Source: Roseiarcus sp963832305 (GTDB lineage Bacteria; Pseudomonadota; Alphaproteobacteria; Rhizobiales; Beijerinckiaceae). Taken from it: a DNA stretch of 64,000 bases. The translations under genes and the position numbers were made by a program. Shown piece after piece: positions 35,197-44,868 of the stretch (the first letter of the stretch is position 1; each line of letters begins with the position of its first letter). The notes beneath the pieces are model-generated. The model was not told where the DNA came from, did not search any database, and saw nothing but the letters and a program-made list of their open reading frames with translations. Where the stretch lies: assembly GCA_963832305.1 (NCBI GenBank), contig CAWHTU010000013.1, forward strand, positions 76,149 to 140,148, given 5' to 3'.

Positions 35197-36144
35197 GTGT
35201 TGAATCTCGTCCTCCAGCGGCTCGGGCTCGGCGTCTTGACCCTGTTCGCAGCGTCGGTCCTCATCTTCATCGGCACCGAGATTTTGCCAGGCGATCTCGC
35301 CTCGGCGATCCTGCAGAATTCCGCCACGCCTGAGAGCCTGGCGAAGCTGCGCCTTGACCTCGGTCTCGACCGGCCGGCGATTTTGAGATTTTTTGACTGG
35401 CTGTTCGGGGCGTTGCATGGCGATTTCGGTCATTCGCTCGCCAATGGCCGTGACGTGCTGACGGAGATCGCGCCGCGCTTCGCCAATACGATGTTTCTGG
35501 CCGCCTACGCGGCGATCGTAGCGGTGCCGTTGGCGATCGGCCTCGGGCTCCTGGCGGCGATCCGGCAGGGCGGCATCTTCGACCGGCTGGTCAATCTCTT
35601 CACCCTGATGACGATCTCGGTGCCGGAATATTTCCTCGCCTACCTGCTGATCAAATACGTCGCGGTCGACCTCGGCTGGTTTCCCTCGCTCGCCAACGTG
35701 ACACCGGACACGAGTTTCGTCGACCGCCTGTACTACGCATTCCTGCCGATGGTGACGCTGGTTCTGGTGATCGTCGCGCACATGATGCGAATGACGCGCG
35801 CTTCGGTGCTCTCGGTCATGGCGAGCCCCTATATCGAGATGGCGATCCTTAAAGGCCTCAGAAAGTCGCGCATCGTCGTGCGCCATGCCCTCCCGAACGC
35901 CCTCGCGCCGATCATTTCGGTCGTCGCGCTCAATCTCGCTTATCTCATCGTCGGCGTGGTCGTGGTCGAGACCGTGTTTGTATATCCCGGCCTCGGCCAG
36001 TTGATGGTCGACGAAGTCAGCAAGCATGACGTGCCGGTGGTCCAGGCCTGCGGGCTCATCTTCGCCGCGACGTTCATTCTGCTCAACATGACCGCAGACA
36101 TACTCGCCATTCTCTCCAACCCGCGGCTTCGCCAGCCGCGCTGA
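35197..36144 (+). CDS. ABC transporter permease, DppB/OppB family
   Basis: Inner-membrane permease, 315 residues from a GTG at 35197 (MLNLVLQRLGLGVLTLFAAS). It has six hydrophobic segments, a periplasmic loop LPGDLASAILQNSATPESLA, and the EAA loop MAILKGLRKSRIVVRHALPN near residues 215-234. ETVFVYPGLGQLMVDEVSKHD is the typical DppB end. A 190-base gap separates it from the binding-protein gene. The next permease starts 37 bases on. Confidence 0.93.
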   Translation: MLNLVLQRLGLGVLTLFAASVLIFIGTEILPGDLASAILQNSATPESLAKLRLDLGLDRPAILRFFDWLFGALHGDFGHSLANGRDVLTEIAPRFANTMFLAAYAAIVAVPLAIGLGLLAAIRQGGIFDRLVNLFTLMTISVPEYFLAYLLIKYVAVDLGWFPSLANVTPDTSFVDRLYYAFLPMVTLVLVIVAHMMRMTRASVLSVMASPYIEMAILKGLRKSRIVVRHALPNALAPIISVVALNLAYLIVGVVVVETVFVYPGLGQLMVDEVSKHDVPVVQACGLIFAATFILLNMTADILAILSNPRLRQPR

Positions 36145-36181
36145 CCCAGGGGCCGTCAGGCGCGACAAGAGAAAGACCGTC

Positions 36182-37009
36182 ATGCGTATCCGCGGCTATA
36201 AGGTTAGCGTCACCGCGCAGATCGGCATCGTCATTGTCGTGATCAACCTGATCGTCGCGCTGTTTGCGCCGCTTATCGCTCCCTTCGATCAGGCCACTCC
36301 GGTCGGCGATGCCTGGGCCGACCCCAGCGCCCAACACTGGCTCGGGCTCGACAATCTGGGCCGCGACATTCTCAGCCGCTTGATCTATGGCGCGCGGATG
36401 TCGATCGGGCTGTCGCTGGTCATAACCGCGCTCTCCTTCCTCATCGGCGTCATTTCTGGCTTCGCCGCCGCGGTCGCCGGCGGCTGGATCGATCAGGCGC
36501 TGTCGCGCCTCGTGGACCTCCTTCTGTCGATGCCGACGCTCATTTTCGCTTTCGTGATCCTGTCGGTGCTGGGCTCCGCGCTCCCGGTCCTCATCTTGAC
36601 CATCGCCATCCTCGATTCGACCAAGGTTTTTCGCCTGGCGAGATCGGTCGCGATAAACATCGTTAGCTTGGAATTCGTCGAGGCGGCCCGCCTGCGTGGC
36701 GAGGGGTGGTGGTGGATCGTCACCCGCGAGGTCTTGCCCAATGCGGTTCCGCCGCTGACCGCCGAGTTCGGCTTGCGTTTCTGCTTCACCTTCCTCTTTA
36801 TCGCCGCGCTGAGCTTCCTCGGGCTCGGCGTCCAGCCGCCCGACGCGGACTGGGGCAGCATGGTCAAGGACTATCGGGACATGATCAATTTCGGCTCCGC
36901 GGCGCCGCTTTATCCCGCAGCGGCGATCGCGATCCTCACCATCGGCGTGAACTTCATCGTCGACTGGATGCTTTCGATTCATTCCCGAGGCCAGGGAGAA
37001 GGCGCATGA
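36182..37009 (+). CDS. ABC transporter permease, DppC/OppC family
   Basis: Second channel subunit, 275 residues. The N-terminus has the OppC_N-type helix QIGIVIVVINLIVALFAPLI, then HWLGLDNLGRDILSRLIYGA, a hallmark of DppC. The EAA loop is ARLRGEGWWWIVTREVLPNA, and FLFIAALSFLGLGVQPPDADWG is the standard C-terminal motif. Its stop codon overlaps the ATG of the ATPase gene (ATGA at 37006-37009). Confidence 0.94.
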   Translation: MRIRGYKVSVTAQIGIVIVVINLIVALFAPLIAPFDQATPVGDAWADPSAQHWLGLDNLGRDILSRLIYGARMSIGLSLVITALSFLIGVISGFAAAVAGGWIDQALSRLVDLLLSMPTLIFAFVILSVLGSALPVLILTIAILDSTKVFRLARSVAINIVSLEFVEAARLRGEGWWWIVTREVLPNAVPPLTAEFGLRFCFTFLFIAALSFLGLGVQPPDADWGSMVKDYRDMINFGSAAPLYPAAAIAILTIGVNFIVDWMLSIHSRGQGEGA

Positions 37010-38694
37010 GCCAGAAGTTCCAGGACGCTTCTGGAGCCAAGGACAACTCCATCGTTCTCGACGTCCGTGGCATGCGCGTCGCTGTGCGCACCGACGCCGG
37101 GGACGGGCCGGTGCTGGTCGATGATGTGTCGCTGCAATTGCGGCGGGGCGAGGTCATCGGCCTCATTGGCGAATCCGGCGCGGGCAAGTCGACGATCGGC
37201 CTCGCCTCAATGGGATACACGCGCCGCGACTGCCATATCGTTGGCGGCAACATCATTTTCGGCGACACCGACATCCGCGCCATCAGCCTAGATGAGCGGC
37301 GGGCGCTGCGCGGACCGAAGATCGCCTATATCGCCCAGAGCGCGGCGGCCTCGTTCAATCCCGCCCACACCCTGATGGACCAGGTCTGCGAGGCGTCGGT
37401 CAGGCATGGCGTCTTGTCCCGGGCGGAGGCGAAAGCGGAGGCGGTCAGCCTCTTCAAGCAACTTGATCTGCCGAGTCCCGAGACGATTGGTTCTCGCTAT
37501 CCCCATCAGGTTTCCGGCGGCCAGCTTCAGCGAGTGATGGCGGCGATGGCGATGGTCGCCAAGCCTGACATCCTAATCTTTGACGAACCGACCACCGCGC
37601 TGGACGTAACGACCCAGGTCGAATGTCTCGCTGCTTTCCGTAAGCTCATCCGCGAGCATGGCACGGCGGCGCTGTACATTACCCACGACCTCGCCGTCGT
37701 CGCCCAGATCGCCGACCGGATCATGGTGCTGAGGCGCGGCAAGATGGTCGAGTTCGGCGACTCGCGGCAGATCCTGCAAGAGCCGCGGGAGGAATATACC
37801 CGCCGCCTGGTGACCGAACGCGTCGCTGGTCACAATTTCGTAGACGCAAACGTCGCCGCCCAGGTCCCGATCCTCGCCATCGACCATGTCAGCGCCAACT
37901 ATCCCGGTAAGCCGAAGGTTATTGACGATGTCAGCCTCGAGGTGCGCAAGGGCGATACGGTGGCGGTGGTGGGCGAATCGGGCTCGGGCAAATCGACCCT
38001 GGCGCGCGTCGTCACCGGCCTCTTGCCGCGGATCGCCGGCGACGTGCGGTTCAACGGCGCGAGCCTGCCGGCGCGCCTGAAGGATCGCACCAAGGACCAG
38101 TTGCGCCGGGTGCAGATGATCTACCAGATGCCTGACGTCGCCCTCAATCCGCAACATACCCTACTCGAGACGATCGGCAGGCCGGTGGCGTTCTATTTCA
38201 ACCGCTCGGGCGAGGAGGTCCGCGCGCGCGCGGCCGAACTGCTGCGGCAGATGGATCTGCCGGAATCGTTCATCACCCGCAAGACCAGCGAATTGTCCGG
38301 GGGGCAGAAGCAGCGGGTATCGATCGCGCGGGCGCTGGCCGCCGAACCCGATCTGATCATCTGCGATGAAGTGACGTCTGCCCTCGACCAGTTGGTGGGA
38401 GAAGAGATCCTTCGCCTGCTGAAAAAGCTGCAGGAGGACCTGGGCGTCGCTTATCTTTTCATTACCCACGACCTCGGCACGGTGAAGCGGATCGCCAACA
38501 AGGTCGCGGTGATGCTGAAGGGCAAGGTGGTGGCGGGCGGCGACACCGCGACCGTGTTCGCGCCGCCCTATCATCCCTATACCGAATTGCTGCTGTCGTC
38601 GGTGCCCGAGATGCGGCCGGATTGGCTCGATGAGGTGCTCGCTGCCCGCGCGACCGGGGCAGCGACGACTTCCGCTCTTCTCCGGGCGCCCTGA
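37006..38694 (+). CDS. ABC transporter ATP-binding protein with two fused ATPase domains (DppD-DppF type)
   Basis: A 562-residue fusion of two ABC ATPases. First domain: Walker A GESGAGKST (55-63), signature VSGGQLQRV, Walker B ILIFDEPTTALD. Second domain: Walker A GESGSGKST (about 325), signature LSGGQKQRV, LIICDEVTSALDQ. A DppD-like oligopeptide C-terminal segment (REEYTRRLVTERV) lies between them. It energises the two permeases upstream. The ATG overlaps the previous stop codon, so translation is coupled. Confidence 0.95.
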   Translation: MSQKFQDASGAKDNSIVLDVRGMRVAVRTDAGDGPVLVDDVSLQLRRGEVIGLIGESGAGKSTIGLASMGYTRRDCHIVGGNIIFGDTDIRAISLDERRALRGPKIAYIAQSAAASFNPAHTLMDQVCEASVRHGVLSRAEAKAEAVSLFKQLDLPSPETIGSRYPHQVSGGQLQRVMAAMAMVAKPDILIFDEPTTALDVTTQVECLAAFRKLIREHGTAALYITHDLAVVAQIADRIMVLRRGKMVEFGDSRQILQEPREEYTRRLVTERVAGHNFVDANVAAQVPILAIDHVSANYPGKPKVIDDVSLEVRKGDTVAVVGESGSGKSTLARVVTGLLPRIAGDVRFNGASLPARLKDRTKDQLRRVQMIYQMPDVALNPQHTLLETIGRPVAFYFNRSGEEVRARAAELLRQMDLPESFITRKTSELSGGQKQRVSIARALAAEPDLIICDEVTSALDQLVGEEILRLLKKLQEDLGVAYLFITHDLGTVKRIANKVAVMLKGKVVAGGDTATVFAPPYHPYTELLLSSVPEMRPDWLDEVLAARATGAATTSALLRAP

Positions 38695-38877
38695 ACGGGG
38701 CCTCCGAGGGTCGCGGCCCGGGTCGCCCTTGCCGCGCCCGCATTTCGTTTCTATACCGCCGCGAAGCGAACAGACGAAACGGGCGGGAAGCGCGGTCGGG
38801 GCGTTCTCTCTCCGGCGTGATCATTGCATGGCTCGATTGGCCGACCGAACGACCGGGGACAGGACAGGACCTTACTG

Positions 38878-41143
38878 ATGCGTGCGCCGGGCGGACCGCG
38901 TCTGTTATTGCGGCGGCTCCGCGAGGTGATGGCGGAGCCTGTCACCGCACAGGCGCGCCTGGACCGCATCGTCGTGCTCATCGCCTCGAACATGGTGGCC
39001 GAGGTGTGCTCGCTCTACGTCGTGCGAGCCGATGGCGCGATGGAATTGTTCGCCACCGAGGGCCTCAACCGCGAGGCCGTCCACCTGACAACCATGCGGC
39101 CGGGCGAGGGCCTTGTCGGCCTCATCGCCTCCAGCGCCGAGCCGCTGGCGCTGTCCGACGCCCAGCATCATCCCTCCTTTTCCTACAGGCCCGAGACGGG
39201 TGAAGAGATCTACCAATCCTTCCTAGGCGTGCCTGTGCTGCGCGGCGGCGCGACGATCGGGGTGCTGGTGGTCCAAAACCGCGCCCGGCGCGCCTATTCG
39301 GAAGAAGAGATCGAGGCGCTGCAGACGACCGCGATGCTGCTCGCCGAGATGATCGCGTCCGGCGAGCTCCAGGGGATCGCCTCGCAGGGCGCGCCGATCG
39401 CCGTTCGGCGGCAGCTGTCGCTCAAGGGCCTCGGCATCGCCGACGGGCTCGGGCTCGGCCACGTTGTGATGCACCAGCCGCGGGTGGCGGTGTCGACGAT
39501 CGTGGCCGACGACGTGGAGTTGGAGCTCGCGCGGCTCGAGACGGCGATTGGCGCCATGCGCGCCTCGGTCGACAGTCTCATTGACCGCAGCGACGACGGC
39601 GTGGGCGGCGAGCACCGCGACGTCCTCGAGGCGTTCCGCATGATTGCGCACGATCGTGGCTGGCTCCGTCGGCTGCGCGAGGCGGTGAGTTCAGGCCTGA
39701 CCGCAGAGGCCGCCGTCGAGCGGGTCCACAACGACGCCCGCGCAAAGCTGCAGCGCCAGACCGACCCTTACCTGCGCGACCGGCTGCATGACCTGACCGA
39801 CATCGCCAATCGGCTGCTGCATCAGCTCGCCGGCCAGAGCCTCGTCGTGTTGCCCGAGGAGCTGCCGGAGAACGCGATCCTCGTCGCGCGCTCGATGAGC
39901 CCGGCGGCGCTGCTTGACTACGACCGCGCGCGGCTCAGGGGGCTCGTGCTCGAGGAGGCTGGCGCATCAAGCCACATCGCCATCGTCGCTCGCGCGCTCG
40001 CCATTCCCGCCGTCAGCGACATCGCCAACATTTCGGAAATCGTCGAGCAGGGCGACGCCATCATCGTCGATGGCGACGCGGGCGAGATCTATTTGCGCCC
40101 TCCGGCCGACGTCGAGGCGGCCTATGCGGAAAAGGCGCGGATGCGCGCCCGGCGCCAGGCGCAATATCGCGCCCTTCGCGATGCGCCGACGGTCAGCCTC
40201 GATGGAGTGTCGATCGGCTTGCACATGAACGCCGGCCTCTTGGTCGACATGCCTCACCTCGCCGAAACCGGCGCCGAGTTCGATCGGCCTCTTCCGCACC
40301 GAATTGCAATTCATGCTGGCCTCGCGCTTTCCCCGGCCAGGCGCGCAGCAGCAGCTCTACCGCGCCATCCTGGACGCCGCAGGCGACCGGCCAGTCACCT
40401 TCCGCACCCTCGACATCGGCGGCGACAAGCTCCTGCCCTATATGAAGGGACTGGAAGAGGAAAACCCCGCGCTCGGCTGGCGGGCGCTTCGGATCGGGCT
40501 CGATCGCCCGCCGCTGCTGCGGATGCAGTTCCGGGCCTTCATCCGCGCGGCCGGGGAGCGTGACCTCAAGGTCATGGTCCCGATGGTCTCGACCGTCGAC
40601 GAATTCAGGGCGGCCCGCGCGATGTTCGATCGGGAGCTCGCCCTGAGCGTGGGCCGCGGCTACGAGCCCCCGCGCGTCGCCAGGCTCGGCGTCATGGTCG
40701 AAGTGCCGTCGCTTCTGTGGCAGCTCGACGAAATCGCCGCGGCGGCGGACTTCCTCTCGGTCGGTTCGAACGACCTGATGCAATATCTCTACGCCGTCGA
40801 TCGCGACAACCGCCGGGTCGCCAATCGCTTCGATCCGCTGAGCATCGGCTTCCTAAGGGCGCTGCGCTCGATCGCCGAGGCGGGCGAGCGGCGCGGAACG
40901 CCGGTGACTTTATGCGGGGAGATTGGCGGGCGGACGCTCGAGGCGATGACCCTGATGGCGATCGGCTACCGCGACCTTTCGATGTCGGCTCCCTCAATCG
41001 GCCCAGTCAAGGCGATGACGCTCACGCTCGATATCGGCGAGGCGAGGCGCGAGGTCGAGGCGATGCTGGCGAAGGGGCGTGAGAACGCCTCGCTGCGGGA
41101 GCCGATCCAGCGGCTGGCGGAGCGCCTCGGCGTGCGCCTGTAG
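38878..41143 (+). CDS. ptsP: Phosphoenolpyruvate-protein phosphotransferase PtsP (EI-Ntr), frame broken once
   Basis: First enzyme of the nitrogen PTS: takes phosphate from PEP and passes it to NPr. An N-terminal GAF domain (about 15-165, LDRIVVLIASNMVAEVCSLY) is followed by the EI N-terminal region. The swivelling phosphohistidine is in EEAGASSHIAIVARAL, and the PEP-binding TIM barrel holds FRTELQFMLASRFPRPG, DIGGDKLLPYM and SVGSNDLMQYLYAVDRDN. I chose the ATG at 38878 (MRAPGGPRLLLRRLREVMAE). The frame breaks at 40279-40280, where HLAETGAE should continue as SIGLFRTELQF. Removing one T repairs it. The span is 3n+1. Confidence 0.9.
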
Positions 41144-41194
41144 CGAAGCCAGCGTCCGCCCGCCCAGCCGCTTTCCGCCCTTGAGCTTCAACGC

Positions 41195-42272
41195 ATGGCC
41201 GCCAACGAAAATCTCGATCTGATCCTCCGCCGTCACCAGGAAATCGCCGAGCGCCTCGCCGAGGGCGTCGCCGGTGCGCAATATTCCGCGTTATCGCGGG
41301 AACTGAGCGAACTCGACTCGGTCGTCGGGGCGATCAGGGCGTTCCAGGCCAAGATGAAGGAGCGCGCCGATCTGACGGCGCTCCTGAAGGAGCCGGACCT
41401 GGATGGGGACATGCGCGCCATGGCCCAAGCCGAGCTCGCCGCCGCCGAGGCCGAAGCGGAAGCGATGTCGAAGGCTATCCAGATCGCGCTCCTGCCGAAG
41501 GACGCCGCCGACGAGGGTGGAGCGATTCTCGAGGTGAGAGCCGGCACGGGCGGGGACGAGGCGGCGCTGTTCGCCGGCGATCTTTTCCGCATGTACGCCA
41601 AATACGCCGAGCAGAAGCGATGGAAAGTCGAGATCCTGTCGATGAGCGAGGGGACCGCGGGGGGATTCAAGGAAGTCGTCGCCGAAGTTTCCGGCCGCGG
41701 CGTCTTCGCTCGGCTCAAGTTCGAAAGTGGGGTGCACCGGGTGCAGCGCGTGCCGGCAACCGAGACGCAGGGGCGCATTCACACTTCGGCGGCGACTGTC
41801 GCCGTGCTGCCGATCGCCGAGGAGGCGGACCTTGTCATCAACGAGGCGGACCTCAAGATCGACACCATGCGCTCGAGCGGCGCCGGGGGCCAGCATGTCA
41901 ACAAGACCGAATTCGGCGATCCGCATCACCCACCTGCCGACGGGGTTCGTCGTGGCGATGCAGGAGGAGCGCTCCCAGCATCGCAATCGTCAGAAGGCGA
42001 TGGCGCTGCTGCGCTCGCGCATCCTCGACGCCCGAAACCAGAAGCTGGATGCCGAGCGGGCGGAGGAGCGGCGCTCCCAGGTCGGGTCCGGCGACCGCTC
42101 GCAGCGCATCCGCACCTATAATTTCCCGCAAGGGCGGGTGACCGATCATCGCATCAACCTGACCCTCTATTCCCTCGACCGCATCATGGAGGGCGACGGT
42201 CTCGACGGGATCATCGACGCGCTCACGGCTGAGCGTCAGGCCGAGATGCTCGCCCAGCAGACAGCCTCGTGA
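41195..42272 (+). CDS. prfA: Peptide chain release factor 1, frame broken once
   Basis: Reads UAA/UAG and triggers release of the finished peptide, so it is essential. The N-terminal and anticodon-mimic domains are intact (ILEVRAGTGGDEAALFAGDL, FARLKFESGVHRVQRVPATE). The catalytic GGQ is in SSGAGGQHVNKTE. There the frame should continue SAIRITHLPTGFVV but reads FGDPHHPPADG because of one extra T within GAATTCGGC at 41909-41917. The downstream frame (MQEERSQHRNRQKAMALLR, RIRTYNFPQGRVTDHRINLT) is perfect to the stop. The span is 3n+1. A sequence error is the likeliest cause. Confidence 0.93.
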
Positions 42273-42886
42273 CGCCGGTTCCGCGCCTCCCTCCCTTCGC
42301 GCCGGGCATGCGCATCGGCCTGCTTGGCGGCTCGTTCAACCCGCCGCACGAGGGCCACGCTCTCATCACCCGGCTGGCGCTGAGGCGGCTTCACCTCGAT
42401 CGCATCTGGTGGCTGGTGACGCCCGGCAATCCCCTCAAGTCGCTGACCGGCCTCGCCGCGCTCAAAGCCCGCGTGCAGGCCGCCCGCCGGCTCGACGTCG
42501 GACCCCGCGTCGTCGTCAGCGACATCGAAGCCCAGATCGGCTCGCGCTTCACCTACGATACGCTTCTGTGGCTCAGACGGCGCGCCCCAAGAGTCCATTT
42601 CGTCTGGATCATGGGCGCCGACAACCTTCGCCAGCTGCATCTGTGGCGTCATTGGCGCGCAATGGCGGAACTCGTGCCGATCGTCGTTGTCGATCGCCCG
42701 GGCTCAACCCTCCGGGCGACCTCGAGTAAGGCCGGAGCAGCGCTTGCTTCCTGGAGAACGCCTGAGCGTGATGCGACGCGTTTTGTCGCCATGCGGCCCC
42801 CGGCGCTTCTCTTTCTGCACGGGCGGCGGTCGAACCTTTCCTCGACCGCGCTGAGGCGCGTGGGCGGGTCGGGGAGATCAGAGTGA
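42269..42886 (+). CDS. nadD: Nicotinate-nucleotide adenylyltransferase NadD
   Basis: Converts nicotinate mononucleotide to deamido-NAD. The 205 residues start from a GTG overlapping the prfA stop by four bases (GTGA). MRIGLLGGSFNPPHEGHALI holds the nucleotidyltransferase GxFNPxHxGH motif. WWLVTPGNPLKSLTGLAAL, TYDTLLWLRRRAP and the C-terminal RSNLSSTALRRVG (SSTxxR) complete the family pattern. It follows prfA directly. prmC, the usual partner of prfA, is missing here. Confidence 0.95.
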   Translation: MTPVPRLPPFAPGMRIGLLGGSFNPPHEGHALITRLALRRLHLDRIWWLVTPGNPLKSLTGLAALKARVQAARRLDVGPRVVVSDIEAQIGSRFTYDTLLWLRRRAPRVHFVWIMGADNLRQLHLWRHWRAMAELVPIVVVDRPGSTLRATSSKAGAALASWRTPERDATRFVAMRPPALLFLHGRRSNLSSTALRRVGGSGRSE

Positions 42887-43853
42887 AAATCGCTGTCCGC
42901 GATGACTGGCAAGGCATCGCGCGGACGAGCGCCGACTGGTCGAGACTTGCCGCTTGCGCCGATCTCGTCTTTTTTCACCGACGCTTTTGCATCGGAAGAC
43001 GACGCGGCTCTCGCGCTCAAGGATTTCGACATCCTCCTGACGATGCGCGAGCGCACCCCCTTTCCTGAAAGCCTGATCCGGCGCCTCCCGAAGCTGCGCA
43101 TGATCGGCATCACGGGCGCTTCGAACCGCTCGCTTGATGTCGAAGCCTGAACCCGTCAAGGCGTGACGGTCTGCAACACCGCGGGCGGAGCGGGCGCTCC
43201 TTACGCGACGGCCGAGCTCGCGCTTGGACTGATGATCGCCGCGGCCCGGGCGATTCCCGCCGCCGACCGGACCATGCGCGCCGGCGGCTTCCAGCGCGGC
43301 GTGCCTGTCGGCGTCGGCCTCGCCGGCAAAACGCTCGGCGTGATCGGTCTCGGGCGCCTGGGCGCGCGTCTCGGCCGCTATGCGCTCGCGCTCGACATGA
43401 GGGTCATAGGCTGGAGTCCGAACCTGACCGCGGCGAAGGCCAAGGAGGCCGGCGCCCGCCTCGTCGGCAAATCGGAGCTCATGCGCGGCTCCGATGTCAT
43501 CTCCCTGCACATGGTCCTCTCGCCGCGCACCCGCGGCCTCATCGGGCCTGAGGACATTGCCCGCATGAAACAGGGCGCCATCCTCATCAACACCTCGCGT
43601 GGCCCTCTCGTCGACGAGGCCGCTCTCGTGGCCGCCGTCCGTCCGGGCGGGCAAGATCATCGCCGCGCTCGACGTGTTTGACAGAGAGCCGCTGCCGCCG
43701 GACCATCCGTTCCGCACTTCCGACCATACCGTGCTCACGCCGCATCTCGGCTAGGGAGTGGCGGAGACGTGGCGCGAATTCTATCCGCAGAGCGTCGAGA
43801 ACGCGGAGGCCTTTCTGGAGGGCAAACCCATTCGGGTCCTGAACGCGCCATAA
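42883..43853 (+). pseudogene. Decayed D-2-hydroxyacid dehydrogenase
   Basis: Remains of an NAD-dependent D-isomer 2-hydroxyacid dehydrogenase (PGDH-like). Pieces in order: MKIAVRDDWQGIARTSADWS, FASEDDAALALKDFDILLT, TVCNTAGGAGAPYATAELAL, the NAD fold LGVIGLGRLGARLGRYALAL and INTSRGPLVDEAALVAAV, and DREPLPPDHPFRTSDHTVLT. Lesions: six T's instead of five at 42970-42975 (frameshift), TGA at 43148-43150, a four-base GTCC duplication at 43637-43644 (frameshift), and TAG at 43752-43754. Several independent lesions make this a true pseudogene, unlike its neighbours. Its GTG overlaps the nadD stop, so it was once co-translated. Confidence 0.9.
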
Positions 43854-44022
43854 GCGCGCCAAAGCCTGTCTCGGGTGTGACGCGCGGCCCATGCGCCGTT
43901 ACTGACATTCATGTGGCGCGAACCCAAATAGACCGTCCTGTCTTGCGGCTGGCAATGGGCAGCCTCGGGCAAGGTTTCCGTCGGACGTTCGTCAACGCTT
44001 CCGTTCGTCCGTCTCGGGGCCA

Positions 44023-44859
44023 ATGATGCCGCGACTATCCCTTCGCCGAGCTCGCTTGCGCGCACTGTTCGCCGCCGCCGTGGCGACGGTCGCCGCGCCG
44101 CTCGCAGGCTGTCACGACTTCGGCGACGTCACCGGTTCGATTGGCCAATCGACGGCGACGGCGCCGCCGGCGGACGAAACGAAACTCAGGGCTTATGCCG
44201 ACGATTGCGGCAAACGCTACGAGCGCAATCCCGGAGAGAAGGCGGCCTCGATCGAATACGCTCGCGCCCTGCGCGCGCTCACCCGCTACAGCGAAGCGGT
44301 CGCGGTCATCCAGACCGCCGCGATCAAGTCGCCGAAGGATTACGACGTGCTCGGCGAATACGGCAAGGCGCTGGCCGACGCCGGCCAACTGGCGCAAGCC
44401 AAGGATGTGTTGACGCGCGCCGATACACCGGACGCGCCGCGATGGGACGTCATGTCAGTGCAGGGCACAGTGGCCGATCGGCTGGGCGACCACGCGAGCG
44501 CGATGCAGTTCTATCGCGACGCGCTGAAGATTTCGCCCGGCGAGCCGGCGGTGCTCACCAACATGGGGCTCTCGCTCGCGCTGGCGAAGCATTTGCCCGA
44601 GGCGGAGCAGGCGTTGAAACAGGCGGTCGCGAGCCCGAAAGCCGACGCGCGAATGCGCGGCGACCTCGCGCTGGTGCTCGCGCTGGAAGGTAAATTCGGC
44701 GAGGCCGAGCGGATCGGCCAGACGGACCTCTCCCCCGAGGCTGCGCGCGCCAACGTCGAGGCGATCCGCGAGATGATCGCCCAGAACAACTCGTGGCGCG
44801 AACTGCGCAAGCCGGCCGAAGCCGCCAAGCCAAAGGCGACGGCTGCGGACGCCGGCTGA
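44023..44859 (+). CDS. TPR-repeat lipoprotein, TadD-like
   Basis: A 278-residue protein with a lipoprotein signal (LRALFAAAVATVAAPLAGCH, lipobox LAGC). A short Thr/Pro-rich linker is followed by about five tetratricopeptide repeats (DYDVLGEYGKALADAGQLAQ, GDHASAMQFYRDALKISPGE, AVLTNMGLSLALAKHLPEAE). It resembles TadD, the pilotin-like lipoprotein of Flp/Tad pilus systems, but no tad genes are nearby. The tail is Ala/Lys-rich. A short 169-base gap follows the pseudogene. Confidence 0.85.
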   Translation: MMPRLSLRRARLRALFAAAVATVAAPLAGCHDFGDVTGSIGQSTATAPPADETKLRAYADDCGKRYERNPGEKAASIEYARALRALTRYSEAVAVIQTAAIKSPKDYDVLGEYGKALADAGQLAQAKDVLTRADTPDAPRWDVMSVQGTVADRLGDHASAMQFYRDALKISPGEPAVLTNMGLSLALAKHLPEAEQALKQAVASPKADARMRGDLALVLALEGKFGEAERIGQTDLSPEAARANVEAIREMIAQNNSWRELRKPAEAAKPKATAADAG

Positions 44860-44868
44860 GGCCTTGCC

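Noticed and set aside
41909..41917. Programmed +1 frameshift in prfA, as in prfB
   Set aside because: No in-frame stop at the shift site and no internal Shine-Dalgarno like prfB. Similar single-base breaks occur in unrelated genes on both strands, so translational recoding is unlikely.
43148..43150. In-frame TGA where a cysteine is expected in the D-2-hydroxyacid dehydrogenase (possible selenocysteine)
   Set aside because: The same gene has two frameshifts and a second stop, and no SECIS-like hairpin was evident, so decay is simpler.
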